Source: Paracidovorax konjaci
GTDB lineage: Bacteria > Pseudomonadota > Gammaproteobacteria > Burkholderiales > Burkholderiaceae_C
DNA length: 64,000 nucleotides
Reading direction: 5' to 3'
NCBI RefSeq assembly: GCF_900112675.1
Contig: NZ_FOMQ01000006.1
Span: 124,001 to 188,000, forward strand
The position numbers were made by a program, and so were the translations under genes. Of the stretch, positions 35,077 through 43,177 are shown piece by piece. The notes beneath the pieces were generated by a model. That model ran no database searches. It saw nothing but the letters and a program-made list of their open reading frames with translations, and was not told where the DNA came from. Numbering within the stretch: position 1 is the stretch's first letter; the number at the start of each line of letters is the position of its first letter.

Positions 35077-35855
35077 GCGCCGCCCTGCACGACTTCCTCT
35101 TCCAGGTGTACCCCTATGTCTGCTTCACCGTCTTCGTGGTGGGGAGCCTGGTCCGCTTCGACCAGAACCAGTATTCGTGGAAGAGCGATTCCTCGCAGAT
35201 GCTGCGCTCTGGCCTGCTGCGCTGGGGCAGCAACCTGTTCCACTTCGGCGTGCTGTTCCTTTTCTTCGGCCACATGGTGGGGCTGTTCACGCCGCACAGC
35301 GTGTACGGGGTCTTCATGAGCGCCTCCACCAAGCAGATGCTGGCCGTTTCGGCCGGTGGCGTGGCAGGCGCGATGTGCTTCGCCGGCCTCACCATGCTGC
35401 TGTGGCGCCGGCTGTTCGATCCGCGCATCCGCCACACGAGCCATGCGACCGATATCGCGGTGCTCGTGGTGCTGTGGGTGCAACTGGTCGTCGGGCTCGT
35501 CACGCTGCCGTACTCGCTGCACCACACGGACGGCAGCGTGATGCTGATCCTGGCCGACTGGGCGCAGCGCATCGTCACGCTGCGGCCTGTGGATGCTTCC
35601 GCCCTGGCGGGGCTGCCGTGGCCGTTCCTCTTTCACATCGTGTTCGGCATGACGATCTTCCTGCTCTTTCCGTTCAGCAGACTGGTGCATGTGTGGAGCG
35701 GCTTCGGCGCCGTGGCCTACCTGTTCCGGTCGCCGCAGATCGTGCGGGCCCGGCGCCTGAACGTGCCGGCAGGCCAGAACTTGCCGGGCCAGCCCAGTGC
35801 CGTGCCGTCGCCCGACGTGGCCCGTGCCATCGACAACCCGCGCGCCACGCGCTGA
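35073..35855 (+). CDS. narI: Respiratory nitrate reductase gamma subunit (cytochrome b) NarI
   Basis: This 260-residue membrane protein has five helices. Heme b ligands are expected at His in LFHFGVLFLFFGHMVG (about residues 55-70) and in FHIVFGMTIFLLFPFSRLVH (about 190-209). It takes electrons from quinol and anchors NarGH at the cytoplasmic face. Start and stop positions fit the family; about 30 extra variable residues end the protein. Confidence 0.96.
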   Translation: MSAALHDFLFQVYPYVCFTVFVVGSLVRFDQNQYSWKSDSSQMLRSGLLRWGSNLFHFGVLFLFFGHMVGLFTPHSVYGVFMSASTKQMLAVSAGGVAGAMCFAGLTMLLWRRLFDPRIRHTSHATDIAVLVVLWVQLVVGLVTLPYSLHHTDGSVMLILADWAQRIVTLRPVDASALAGLPWPFLFHIVFGMTIFLLFPFSRLVHVWSGFGAVAYLFRSPQIVRARRLNVPAGQNLPGQPSAVPSPDVARAIDNPRATR

Positions 35856-35878
35856 ACGCAACGATCCCGGAGGTTCCC

Positions 35879-36775
35879 ATGTCCTGTACCTGCCAAGATT
35901 CCCCGCAGTCCAGCGGATGCTGCGGCTCCGGCGCCAGCCTGGATTCCGGGTTCGAGTCCGGCCTGGAGCCCAACTTCGGCGCCGGGTCGGGTTGTCCGGC
36001 GCCTGCGGTCGAAGGGCCGGTCGCATCGGTCAACGGCATCGCACTCAACCGCCCCACCGATGTACCTGACGCCGATGTCCTGCGCCAGCGCGCCTGCACC
36101 GAGCTGCTCCGCCAGGCAGCGCAGCGCGCCGGCCTGCTGCCGGCCGATGACCTGCCTGCCGACGACGGCACCACGTCCGAAGCCGCGACGCAGGCGATCG
36201 AATCACTGCTGGAGCAGGCGCTGGCCGTGCCCGAGCCGTCCGACGAGGCATGCCGCCGCCACTATGGCGCGCACACCGGGCGCTACCGCGACGGCGAGCG
36301 TGTGCACCTGCGCCATGTGCTCTATGCGGTAACCCCTGGCGTGGATGTGCAGCGCCTGCGCGGGCGCGCCGAGGAGACATTGCTGCGACTGCGCTGCGCG
36401 CATGATGGCGGCGAGTCGTTCGCGCGGGCTGCCCGGGAGTCGTCCAACTGCCCCACCGGCGTGGAGGGTGGCGACCTGGGCTGGCTGGGCCGCGAGGACT
36501 GCGCGCCCGAGTTCGCCCGCGAGGTCTTCGGCGCGCAGGAGGTCGGCGTGCTGCCGCGCCTCGTGCACAGCCGGTTCGGGCTGCATGTGGTCGAAGTGGT
36601 GTCGCGCGATGCCGGCCGCCAGCGCGGTTTCGGCGAAGTGCGCGCAGCGGTCGCGTCGGCACTGCGCCAGCAGGCCTGGGTGAATGCGCTGCGGCAGTAC
36701 CTCCAGGTGCTCGCAGGCGACGCCGTGCTGGAAGGTGTCGCGCTGGACGGCGCGTCCACGCCGCTCGTGCAATAG
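35879..36775 (+). CDS. Parvulin-type peptidyl-prolyl isomerase linked to nar genes
   Basis: The product has 298 residues. The N-terminus is Cys-rich (Cys 3, 5, 13 and 14) with low-complexity Ser/Gly, so it may bind metal; no signal peptide is seen, which argues for a cytoplasmic protein. A helical middle part leads to a rotamase domain from about residue 140 (VHLRHVLYAV, EGGDLGWLGREDCAPEFARE, HSRFGLHVVEV). PpiC-type genes follow narGHJI in other denitrifiers, for example Pseudomonas aeruginosa, so a role in nitrate reductase folding is plausible but unproven. GGAGG lies before the ATG, 23 bases after narI. Confidence 0.88.
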   Translation: MSCTCQDSPQSSGCCGSGASLDSGFESGLEPNFGAGSGCPAPAVEGPVASVNGIALNRPTDVPDADVLRQRACTELLRQAAQRAGLLPADDLPADDGTTSEAATQAIESLLEQALAVPEPSDEACRRHYGAHTGRYRDGERVHLRHVLYAVTPGVDVQRLRGRAEETLLRLRCAHDGGESFARAARESSNCPTGVEGGDLGWLGREDCAPEFAREVFGAQEVGVLPRLVHSRFGLHVVEVVSRDAGRQRGFGEVRAAVASALRQQAWVNALRQYLQVLAGDAVLEGVALDGASTPLVQ

Positions 36776-36802
36776 CGTTATTCCGGAACGGCCTTCACTG
36801 CC

Positions 36803-37516
36803 ATGCCCGACGAGCTGCTGCAGCGCCTGCGGCGTTTTCACGACGATGCGTTCCCGCGCTACCGCCAGCGGTTCCAGGACCTGGTGGCGCAGGGGCAGCG
36901 GCCGACCACGCTCTTCATCGGCTGCTCCGACTCGCGCCTCGTACCGCACCTGCTCACCGGCGCGGGGCCGGGGGAGTTGTTCCTCGTGCGCAACGTGGGT
37001 GCCTTCGTGCCGCCCTACGACGGCTCGCGCGGCCACCACGGCACGGCCGCGGCCATCGAATACGCGGTGCTGGGCCTGGAGGTGCGCCGCATCGTCGTCT
37101 GCGGGCATAGCCACTGCGGCGCCGTCAAGGCGCTCTATGGCGAGGTGCCTGCCGAGGCCCTCAACCTGCAGCGCTGGCTCGAACTCGGCCGGGAGGCCGT
37201 GCTGCCGGTGCAGCCCACGCCCGAAGCGATGCGCCGCACCGAGCAGCGCGCCGTGGTGCTGCAGCTCGAACGGCTCATGGACTACCCGATGGTGCGGCGG
37301 CGCGTGCAGGCCGGCGCATTGAGCCTGCATGGCTGGCACTACGTGATCGAAGAGGGCGAAGTGCATGTCTTCGACCTGGAGCAAGCCGGTTTCGTGGCCG
37401 CTTCCAGCGCAGACCACAGCGGAACCGGGCCCTATGCGCCCTACGTCGAACACGACGGCCAAGTCCTTTGCGACGGAGTTGACATAGCCCAGGGCGGTGG
37501 TCCGGCGGAGGAGTAA
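36803..37516 (+). CDS. Beta-class carbonic anhydrase
   Basis: This 237-residue zinc enzyme interconverts CO2 and bicarbonate in the cytosol. Zinc ligands are Cys41 with the catalytic dyad partner Asp43 (CSDSRL), His102 and Cys105 (GHSHCGA), and the family RNVGA motif is at about 63-67. It follows the parvulin gene by 27 bases and is followed 61 bases later by nrdJ, all on one strand, so it may belong to the anaerobic gene block. Confidence 0.92.
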   Translation: MPDELLQRLRRFHDDAFPRYRQRFQDLVAQGQRPTTLFIGCSDSRLVPHLLTGAGPGELFLVRNVGAFVPPYDGSRGHHGTAAAIEYAVLGLEVRRIVVCGHSHCGAVKALYGEVPAEALNLQRWLELGREAVLPVQPTPEAMRRTEQRAVVLQLERLMDYPMVRRRVQAGALSLHGWHYVIEEGEVHVFDLEQAGFVAASSADHSGTGPYAPYVEHDGQVLCDGVDIAQGGGPAEE

Positions 37517-37577
37517 AAAGGCGGTTTCGCCGTGCTCCGGCGCTTGTGCGCGCCCTCCTCAGGAAGCCTGGAAACCC

Positions 37578-40055
37578 ATGCAACGCGACCCGATTGCCTC
37601 CCTTGCGCCCGGTGCGGCGCCGTCCCTGCCCGAGCAGCCGATCAGCCTCGACGTGCTGCGCGAGAAATACCTCAAGCCCGGCGAGACCGACGCCGAGACG
37701 CTCTACCGCCGCGTGGCGCGCGCCCTGGCCTCGGTGGAGGCGCCGGAGCTGCGCGAGGGCATCGAGGCCCGCTTCCTCGACAACCTGCGTGCGGGCGCCA
37801 TCGGCGCGGGCCGCATCATGAGCGCCGCAGGCACCGACATCCAGGCCACGCTCATCAACTGCTTCGTGCAGCCGGTGGGCGACTGCATCCAGGGATTCGA
37901 CGAAGGGGGCTACCCGGGCATCTACGAGGCCCTGCGCGAGGCCGCGGAAACCATGCGCCGCGGCGGCGGGGTGGGCTACGACTTCTCGCGCATCCGGCCG
38001 CGGGGCGCGGAGGTGAAGGGCACGGCCTCGATGGCCTCGGGCCCGTGCAGCTACATCAACGTGTTCGACCAGTCCTGCGCCACGGTGGAGAGCGCGGGCG
38101 CGCGCCGGGGCGCACAGATGGGTGTGCTGCGCATCGACCACCCGGACGTGCTGGACTTCATCACCGCCAAGCGCACGCCGGGCCGCTGGAACAACTTCAA
38201 TGTCTCCGTCGGCGTGCCGGACGCCTTCGTGCAGGCCGTGCTGGACGATGCCCCCTGGGACCTCGTCCACCCCGCACGCCCCGGCGCCGCCCTGCGCGAG
38301 GAGGGCGCCCGGCAGCGTGCCGATGGCCAGTGGGTCTACCGCACGCTGCCCGCGCGCGAACTGTGGGACACCATCATGCGATCGGCCTACGACTTCGCCG
38401 AGCCGGGCATCCTCTTTCTCGACCGCGTCAACACCGACAACAACCTGGCGTACTGCGAGAGCATTGCCGCCACGAACCCCTGCGGCGAGCAACCGCTCCC
38501 CTCCTACGGCTGCTGCGACCTCGGCCCCATCATCCTGCCGCGCTTCGTGCGCCACCCGTTCGGGTTGGCCGGTGCGCCGGTGTTCGACTTCGAGGCTTTC
38601 GAGGCCAGCGTTGCCACGCAGGTGCGCGCGCTCGACAACGTGCTGGATGTCACCTTCTGGCCGCTGCCGCAGCAGCGGGCGGAGTCGGCGGCCAAGCGGC
38701 GCATCGGCGTGGGCTTCACGGGGCTGGGCAACACGCTGAGCATGCTGTGCCTGCGCTACGACAGCGATGCGGGCCGCGCATTCGCCGCGCGCATTGCCGA
38801 ATGCATGCGCGACGCGGCCTACGCGGCCTCGGTGGCTCTGGCGCAGGAGAAGGGGGCCTTCCCGAAGTTCGATGCGGACGGCTATCTGGCACCGGGCACT
38901 TTCGCCAGCCGCCTGCCCGCGGCCCTGCAGGCGGAGATCCGCTCGCATGGCATCCGCAACAGCCACCTGCTGTCCATCGCGCCCACGGGCACCGTGAGCC
39001 TGGCCTTCGCCGACAACGCTTCCAATGGCATCGAGCCGCCGTTCTCATGGACCTACACGCGCAGGAAGCGCGAGGCCGATGGCAGCACGAGCCAGTACGC
39101 GGTGGAAGACCATGCATGGCGCCTCTACCGCGCACTGGGCGGCGATGTGGACGCGCTGCCCGACTATTTCGTGAGCGCGCTGCAAATGCCGGCCGGCGAG
39201 CACATCGCGATGATGGAGACCGTGCAGCCGTTCATCGACACGGCCATCTCCAAGACCGTGAACGTGCCGGCCGACTACCCCTACGAGGATTTCAAGAACC
39301 TCTACCTGCACGCCTGGCGGGCACGGCTCAAGGGGCTGGCCACCTACCGGCCCAATGCGATCCTGGGCGCGGTGCTGGAAGCCGCCGCGCCCGTGCCGGC
39401 GCCTGCGCCCGCCGAAGCAGCCAGTGCGGCCGCCGCGCCGGCAGCGCCCGCCGCGGACCCCATGCGCACGGTCATCGAGAGCCGCCCCAAGGGCGCCCTG
39501 TCGGCCGTGGCCGAGAAGGTCGAGTACTGGACGCAGGAAGGCCACAAGACGCTCTACCTCGTCGTCTCGTTCCTGCCCGTCCCGCAGGCGGATGGCCACG
39601 GGACGGTGGACCGCGCGATCGAATTCTTCATGCCGGTGGGCCAGAGTGGCGAATCGCAGCAGTGGATCACTTCCAGCATGCGGCTGCTTTCGCTCGCCGC
39701 CCGCGGCGGGTTCCTGGAGCGTGCGCTCAGCGACATGCGCAAGGTGGCGTGGGACCGCGGCCCCGTGCGGCTGGGAACGCACCTGCGGGCCGACGGCGCC
39801 CGCGTGCCGCTGTGGCACGACTCCGAGGTGGCTGCGCTGGGCTATGCGGTGCAGAACATCCTGGCGCAGCGCGCCGCCGCAGTGGCCGGGCCCATGCACC
39901 AGCAGGAGCTTCCGCTGGATGCACCCGCCGTGGCAGCCGGCCTGCCGCCCGCGATGGCCGGCCGCAAATGCCCCGAATGCGGCGCGCACGCCGTGATCCG
40001 CAAGGATGGCTGCGATTACTGCACGCAATGCGGACACCTGGGCAGCTGCGGTTGA
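37578..40055 (+). CDS. nrdJ: Class II (adenosylcobalamin-dependent) ribonucleotide reductase
   Basis: The 825-residue product makes deoxyribonucleotides without oxygen or a second subunit. It has LINCFVQPVGD at about residues 94-104, the active-site NPCGEQPLPSYGCCDLGPI near 303-321, SIAPTGTVSLAFADNASNG near 470-488, and a C-terminal zinc-ribbon-like part with two CxxC pairs (KCPECGAH, CDYCTQCGH). A Pro/Ala linker near 600-632 separates the catalytic barrel from the C-terminal part. The ATG at 37578 gives the usual N-terminus. No cobalamin riboswitch fits in the 61-base gap before it. Its position downstream of the nar genes suits anaerobic growth on nitrate. Confidence 0.94.
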   Translation: MQRDPIASLAPGAAPSLPEQPISLDVLREKYLKPGETDAETLYRRVARALASVEAPELREGIEARFLDNLRAGAIGAGRIMSAAGTDIQATLINCFVQPVGDCIQGFDEGGYPGIYEALREAAETMRRGGGVGYDFSRIRPRGAEVKGTASMASGPCSYINVFDQSCATVESAGARRGAQMGVLRIDHPDVLDFITAKRTPGRWNNFNVSVGVPDAFVQAVLDDAPWDLVHPARPGAALREEGARQRADGQWVYRTLPARELWDTIMRSAYDFAEPGILFLDRVNTDNNLAYCESIAATNPCGEQPLPSYGCCDLGPIILPRFVRHPFGLAGAPVFDFEAFEASVATQVRALDNVLDVTFWPLPQQRAESAAKRRIGVGFTGLGNTLSMLCLRYDSDAGRAFAARIAECMRDAAYAASVALAQEKGAFPKFDADGYLAPGTFASRLPAALQAEIRSHGIRNSHLLSIAPTGTVSLAFADNASNGIEPPFSWTYTRRKREADGSTSQYAVEDHAWRLYRALGGDVDALPDYFVSALQMPAGEHIAMMETVQPFIDTAISKTVNVPADYPYEDFKNLYLHAWRARLKGLATYRPNAILGAVLEAAAPVPAPAPAEAASAAAAPAAPAADPMRTVIESRPKGALSAVAEKVEYWTQEGHKTLYLVVSFLPVPQADGHGTVDRAIEFFMPVGQSGESQQWITSSMRLLSLAARGGFLERALSDMRKVAWDRGPVRLGTHLRADGARVPLWHDSEVAALGYAVQNILAQRAAAVAGPMHQQELPLDAPAVAAGLPPAMAGRKCPECGAHAVIRKDGCDYCTQCGHLGSCG

Positions 40056-40091
40056 TGCCCGGGCCGGCAACCTGCGGGTTGCCGGGCAGGC

Positions 40092-41000
40092 TCAGGGCGC
40101 ATCGGGGTTGGCATGCGCCTGGATCAGGCGCTGCCGCAGCGCATCGGCCGTGGGGCCCAGCACGCGGTCCCGACGCTGCAGCAGGCCCAGGGTGCGCCAC
40201 GGCGCAGGCGCCGTGAGCGGCACACCGCAGACCTGCGGATGGGCCTGTGGCAGAGCCAACTGCGGGATCACCGCCATGCCCAGGCCCGCCTCCACCAACG
40301 CCAGCGCGCCGGTCACGTGGTTGCATTCGTACCAGGCCAGGGGGCGTTCGGGCAGCTCCGCCATGACCTGGTCCAGCAGCAGGCGGTTGCTGCTGTGGTG
40401 CGACACCGACACCAGGCGCTGCCCCGCCAGTTCCGCCCAGGCGATTTCCTTGCGGTCCGCCCAGCGGTGGCTGCGGGGCATGGCCAGCACGTAGCGTTCG
40501 CGCGTCAGTGTCTCGAATCGGAGGGCCGGTTCCTGGCTGCCGGTGAAGCTGAGCCCGAAATCCGCGTCGCCCCGCAGGACCGCGTCCAGCACCTGGCGGG
40601 CGTTTTCGTCGATCACGTGCACCTGCACCTCGGGCTGCGCCACGGCAAACGCGCGCAGGACGCGGGGCAGCAGGTGGTTGGCCACCGATGGGATGCACGC
40701 GACGGTCACGCGCCCGCGGCGCAGCCGGGCCTGGTCGCCCACTCGCTGGGCGGCCTCATCCAGGCCCGCCAGGGCGGCGCGCGCCTCGGTCAGGAACTCC
40801 TGGCCCACGGCTGTCAGTTCCACGCGCCGTGTCGTGCGGTCCAGCAGCCGGGCTCCCAGCGCGGCTTCCAGGCGCTCCACGCGCCGGCTCAGGGCCGGCG
40901 CCGACAGGCACAGGGCTTCCGCCGCCAGCCGGAAGCTGGACTTTTCGGCCGTGGCCACGAACGCCAGCAGCTCTCCCATGTCGAATTTGATGCGCTGCAC
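40092..41000 (-). CDS. LysR-family transcriptional regulator
   Basis: A LysR protein of 302 residues from the GTG at 41000. Its HTH is LLAFVATAEKSSFRLAAEAL with LSAPALSRRVERLEAALGAR. A second GTG at 41030 is possible but would place the palindrome at 41018-41027 inside the gene; an ATG at 40979 is a third choice. The effector domain shows the usual RGRVTVACIPSVANHLLPRV. Divergent from the Bug-protein gene at 41104, which it probably controls. Confidence 0.85.
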   Translation of the reverse strand: MQRIKFDMGELLAFVATAEKSSFRLAAEALCLSAPALSRRVERLEAALGARLLDRTTRRVELTAVGQEFLTEARAALAGLDEAAQRVGDQARLRRGRVTVACIPSVANHLLPRVLRAFAVAQPEVQVHVIDENARQVLDAVLRGDADFGLSFTGSQEPALRFETLTRERYVLAMPRSHRWADRKEIAWAELAGQRLVSVSHHSSNRLLLDQVMAELPERPLAWYECNHVTGALALVEAGLGMAVIPQLALPQAHPQVCGVPLTAPAPWRTLGLLQRRDRVLGPTADALRQRLIQAHANPDAP

Positions 41001-41017
41001 GCAAGAGTCTCGCCGGA

Positions 41018-41027
41018 AATTGCAATT
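41018..41027. promoter_or_regulatory. Palindrome in lysR / Bug-protein divergent promoter
   Basis: AATTGCAATT is a perfect palindrome in the 103-base divergent region, in the AT-rich part close to the lysR start. It is a plausible core of a LysR binding site (T-N11-A type). Confidence 0.4.
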
Positions 41028-41103
41028 CACAGATTATTACGGCCTGCCTAGGATGCGACTTTCTGCAGAGCCGACCCCAGTTTCGGCCGCTTCCGGAGAC
41101 AAC

Positions 41104-42078
41104 ATGCAAAGACGCCCCCTGATCGTGGCTGCCGCCGTCCTGGCCAGCCTTTCCCTGGCCTCCACCGCCGCGCAGGCCCAGGACTTTCCCCCCAAGAAGC
41201 CCGTGACGATGGTGGTTGGCTTCGCCGCGGGGGGCTCGGCAGACATCGCTGCCCGCATCATCGCCAAGAAGCTGGGCGAGAACATCGGGCAAAGCGTCGT
41301 GGTGGACAACAAGCCCGGAGCGGGCGGCAACCTGGCCCATGCGCAGGTGGCCAACGGCCCGGCCGACGGATCGGTGCTGCTGTTCGGCTCCATCGGGCCC
41401 CTGAGCATCTCGCCCCACTTCATGAAGGTCGGCTACGACCCGCTCAAGGACCTGGCGCCCATCACGATGGGCGTGAGCTTCCCCAATGTGCTCGTGGTGC
41501 CCGCCAGCACCGGCATCAAGACGCTGGGTGAATTCGTGGCCAAGGCCAAGCGCGAACCCGGCAAGCTGGACTTCGCATCCACGGGCCCCGGATCGGCCGC
41601 CCATCTTGCGGGCGAACTGCTCAACGACGTGGCCAAGATCGACACGGTGCACGTGCCCTACAAGGGCGGCGCACCGGCGCTGCAGGACGTACTGGGCGGG
41701 CGCCTGGCGTCCTTCTACGCGGCTCCGCCGACGGCCCTGCCGCACATCGAAGCGGGCAAGCTCGTGCCGCTGGCCACCACCGGTCTGGCGCGGCCGTCGT
41801 ACCTGCCCAACGTGCCCACGGTGGCCGAGACCTACCCGGGCTTCAATGCCACCAATTGGTATGCCTTCGTGGCATCGGCCAAGACGCCCAAGCCGCTGCT
41901 GGACCGCTGGAACACCGAACTCGTCAAGGTGCTCAACACGCCGGAAGTGCGGGACAACCTGCTCAAGCACGGCCAGACCGCCACGCCCGGCACCCGCGAG
42001 GAACTGGGCAGGTTCATCGCGGCCGAGTACGAGAAATGGGGCCGCATCATCCGCGAGCGCAAGATCACCGCGGACTGA
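41104..42078 (+). CDS. Bug/TctC-type periplasmic binding protein
   Basis: The 324-residue protein has a signal peptide (cleavage likely after AAQA, about residue 22). Family motifs include VTMVVGFAAGGSADIAARII at about 32-51, VVVDNKPGAGGNLA near 64-77 and VPYKGGAPALQDVLGG near 184-199. Members bind carboxylates or aromatic acids; some serve tripartite tricarboxylate transporters, but no tctA or tctB is next to it. It is divergent from the lysR gene and 46 bases before the ModA-like gene. Confidence 0.9.
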   Translation: MQRRPLIVAAAVLASLSLASTAAQAQDFPPKKPVTMVVGFAAGGSADIAARIIAKKLGENIGQSVVVDNKPGAGGNLAHAQVANGPADGSVLLFGSIGPLSISPHFMKVGYDPLKDLAPITMGVSFPNVLVVPASTGIKTLGEFVAKAKREPGKLDFASTGPGSAAHLAGELLNDVAKIDTVHVPYKGGAPALQDVLGGRLASFYAAPPTALPHIEAGKLVPLATTGLARPSYLPNVPTVAETYPGFNATNWYAFVASAKTPKPLLDRWNTELVKVLNTPEVRDNLLKHGQTATPGTREELGRFIAAEYEKWGRIIRERKITAD

Positions 42079-42124
42079 TGCGCCCGTGCTGCAGCACACC
42101 ACGAAAAGCACCAGGAGACATCGA

Positions 42125-42973
42125 ATGCAGCCTTCCGCACCGGCTTGCGCCGCCGCACCCACCGCCGCTCCGGCCCTGCGCCGCCGCTTCCTCGGAACCC
42201 TGCTGGGCACCGCCCTCGGACTGGCCCTGGCCTGGGGCGGCCCCGCGCAATCCACTGCCCAGGCGGCGGAAATCCGCGTCATCACCTCCGGAGGGTTCTC
42301 CGCCGCCTACGACCAGCTGGTGCCGCTGTACGAGCAGGCCACGGGGCACAAGGTGGTCACCGCGCGCGGCGCGTCGATGGGCAATGCATCCGACTCCATC
42401 CCCAGCCGCATGGCCCGGGGCGAGCGTTTCGACGTGGTCATCCTGGCCGACACGGGCCTCGATGCGCTGACCGCCCAGGGCAAGGTCGAGGCGGGCAGCC
42501 GCGTGGACCTGGCCCGGTCGATGATCGGCATGAGCGTGCGCAAGGGCACGCCCGTGCCCGACATCAGCAGCGTGGACGCCCTGCGGCAGACGCTGCTGAA
42601 CGCGAAGTCCATCGCCTATTCCGCCAGTGCCAGCGGCACCTACCTCTCGGGCGAGCTGTTCCAGCGGCTGGGTGTGGCGGAGCAGATGAAGGGCAAGGCC
42701 ACCAGGATCCTCAGCGAGCGCGTGGGTGCCGTGGTGCTGCGTGGCGATGCCGAGATCGGCTTCCAGCAGGTCAGCGAACTGCTGCCCTTCAAGGAACTGG
42801 TGTTCGTGGGCCCGTTGCCCGACGAAGTGCAGCAGCGCGTGTTCTTCTCGGCCGGCGTGGCCGTGGGCGCGCAGGAGCCCGAGGCGGCGCGCCACCTGAT
42901 CCGCTTCCTGGCGGCGCCGGCGGCGGCGTCCATCGTGCGCAGCACCGGCATGGAGCCTGCCGCCGCGCGCTGA
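42125..42973 (+). CDS. ModA-like periplasmic substrate-binding protein
   Basis: The product has 282 residues with a signal peptide (about 1-43, ending AQA). The type II binding fold resembles molybdate-binding ModA: IRVITSGGFSAAYDQLVPLY, SDSIPSRMARGERFDVVILA, GVAEQMKGKATRIL and GDAEIGFQQVSELL. No modB or modC is present, and orphan ModA-like proteins of this kind often bind other ligands. Molybdate supply to NarG is a tempting but unproven role. It is probably co-transcribed with the Bug gene. Confidence 0.82.
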   Translation: MQPSAPACAAAPTAAPALRRRFLGTLLGTALGLALAWGGPAQSTAQAAEIRVITSGGFSAAYDQLVPLYEQATGHKVVTARGASMGNASDSIPSRMARGERFDVVILADTGLDALTAQGKVEAGSRVDLARSMIGMSVRKGTPVPDISSVDALRQTLLNAKSIAYSASASGTYLSGELFQRLGVAEQMKGKATRILSERVGAVVLRGDAEIGFQQVSELLPFKELVFVGPLPDEVQQRVFFSAGVAVGAQEPEAARHLIRFLAAPAAASIVRSTGMEPAAAR

Positions 42974-43069
42974 GGCGGCTGCGGCCGGGGGGGCTTGCGC
43001 TGCGGAGTTGCGCAGCCCGGGGCCGCGCCGTCACCTTGGGATGCGCTCCATGGAGGCGGCAGCAGTTGC

Positions 43070-43131
43070 TTCGCATGGCGCGCGAACCGCTTCGCAAGCT
43101 GTCGGCCCGGCTTTCGGAGGGGACCTAAAGT
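43070..43131 (+). promoter_or_regulatory. PIP-box-like HrpX promoter
   Basis: TTCGC (43070-43074), 16 bases, TTCGC (43091-43095), then 30 bases to TAAAGT (43126-43131), which fits the -10 form YANNNT. The consensus is TTCGB-N15-TTCGB with 30-32 bases to the -10, so only the inner spacer is off, by one base. A TAAGGA ribosome-binding site follows at 43164-43169, before the ATG at 43178. Confidence 0.55.
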
Positions 43132-43177
43132 GGATCGACGGGCGTGCTGCGCTCCGGTATCTGTAAGGACCCCACGC

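Noticed and set aside
35940-35970. A GGTTCGAGTCC-like string as a tRNA T-loop
   Set aside because: It lies in the coding N-terminus of the parvulin gene and no tRNA cloverleaf can be built around it.
37517-37577. A cobalamin riboswitch before nrdJ
   Set aside because: The gap is only 61 bases and has no B12-box; a riboswitch of about 200 bases does not fit.
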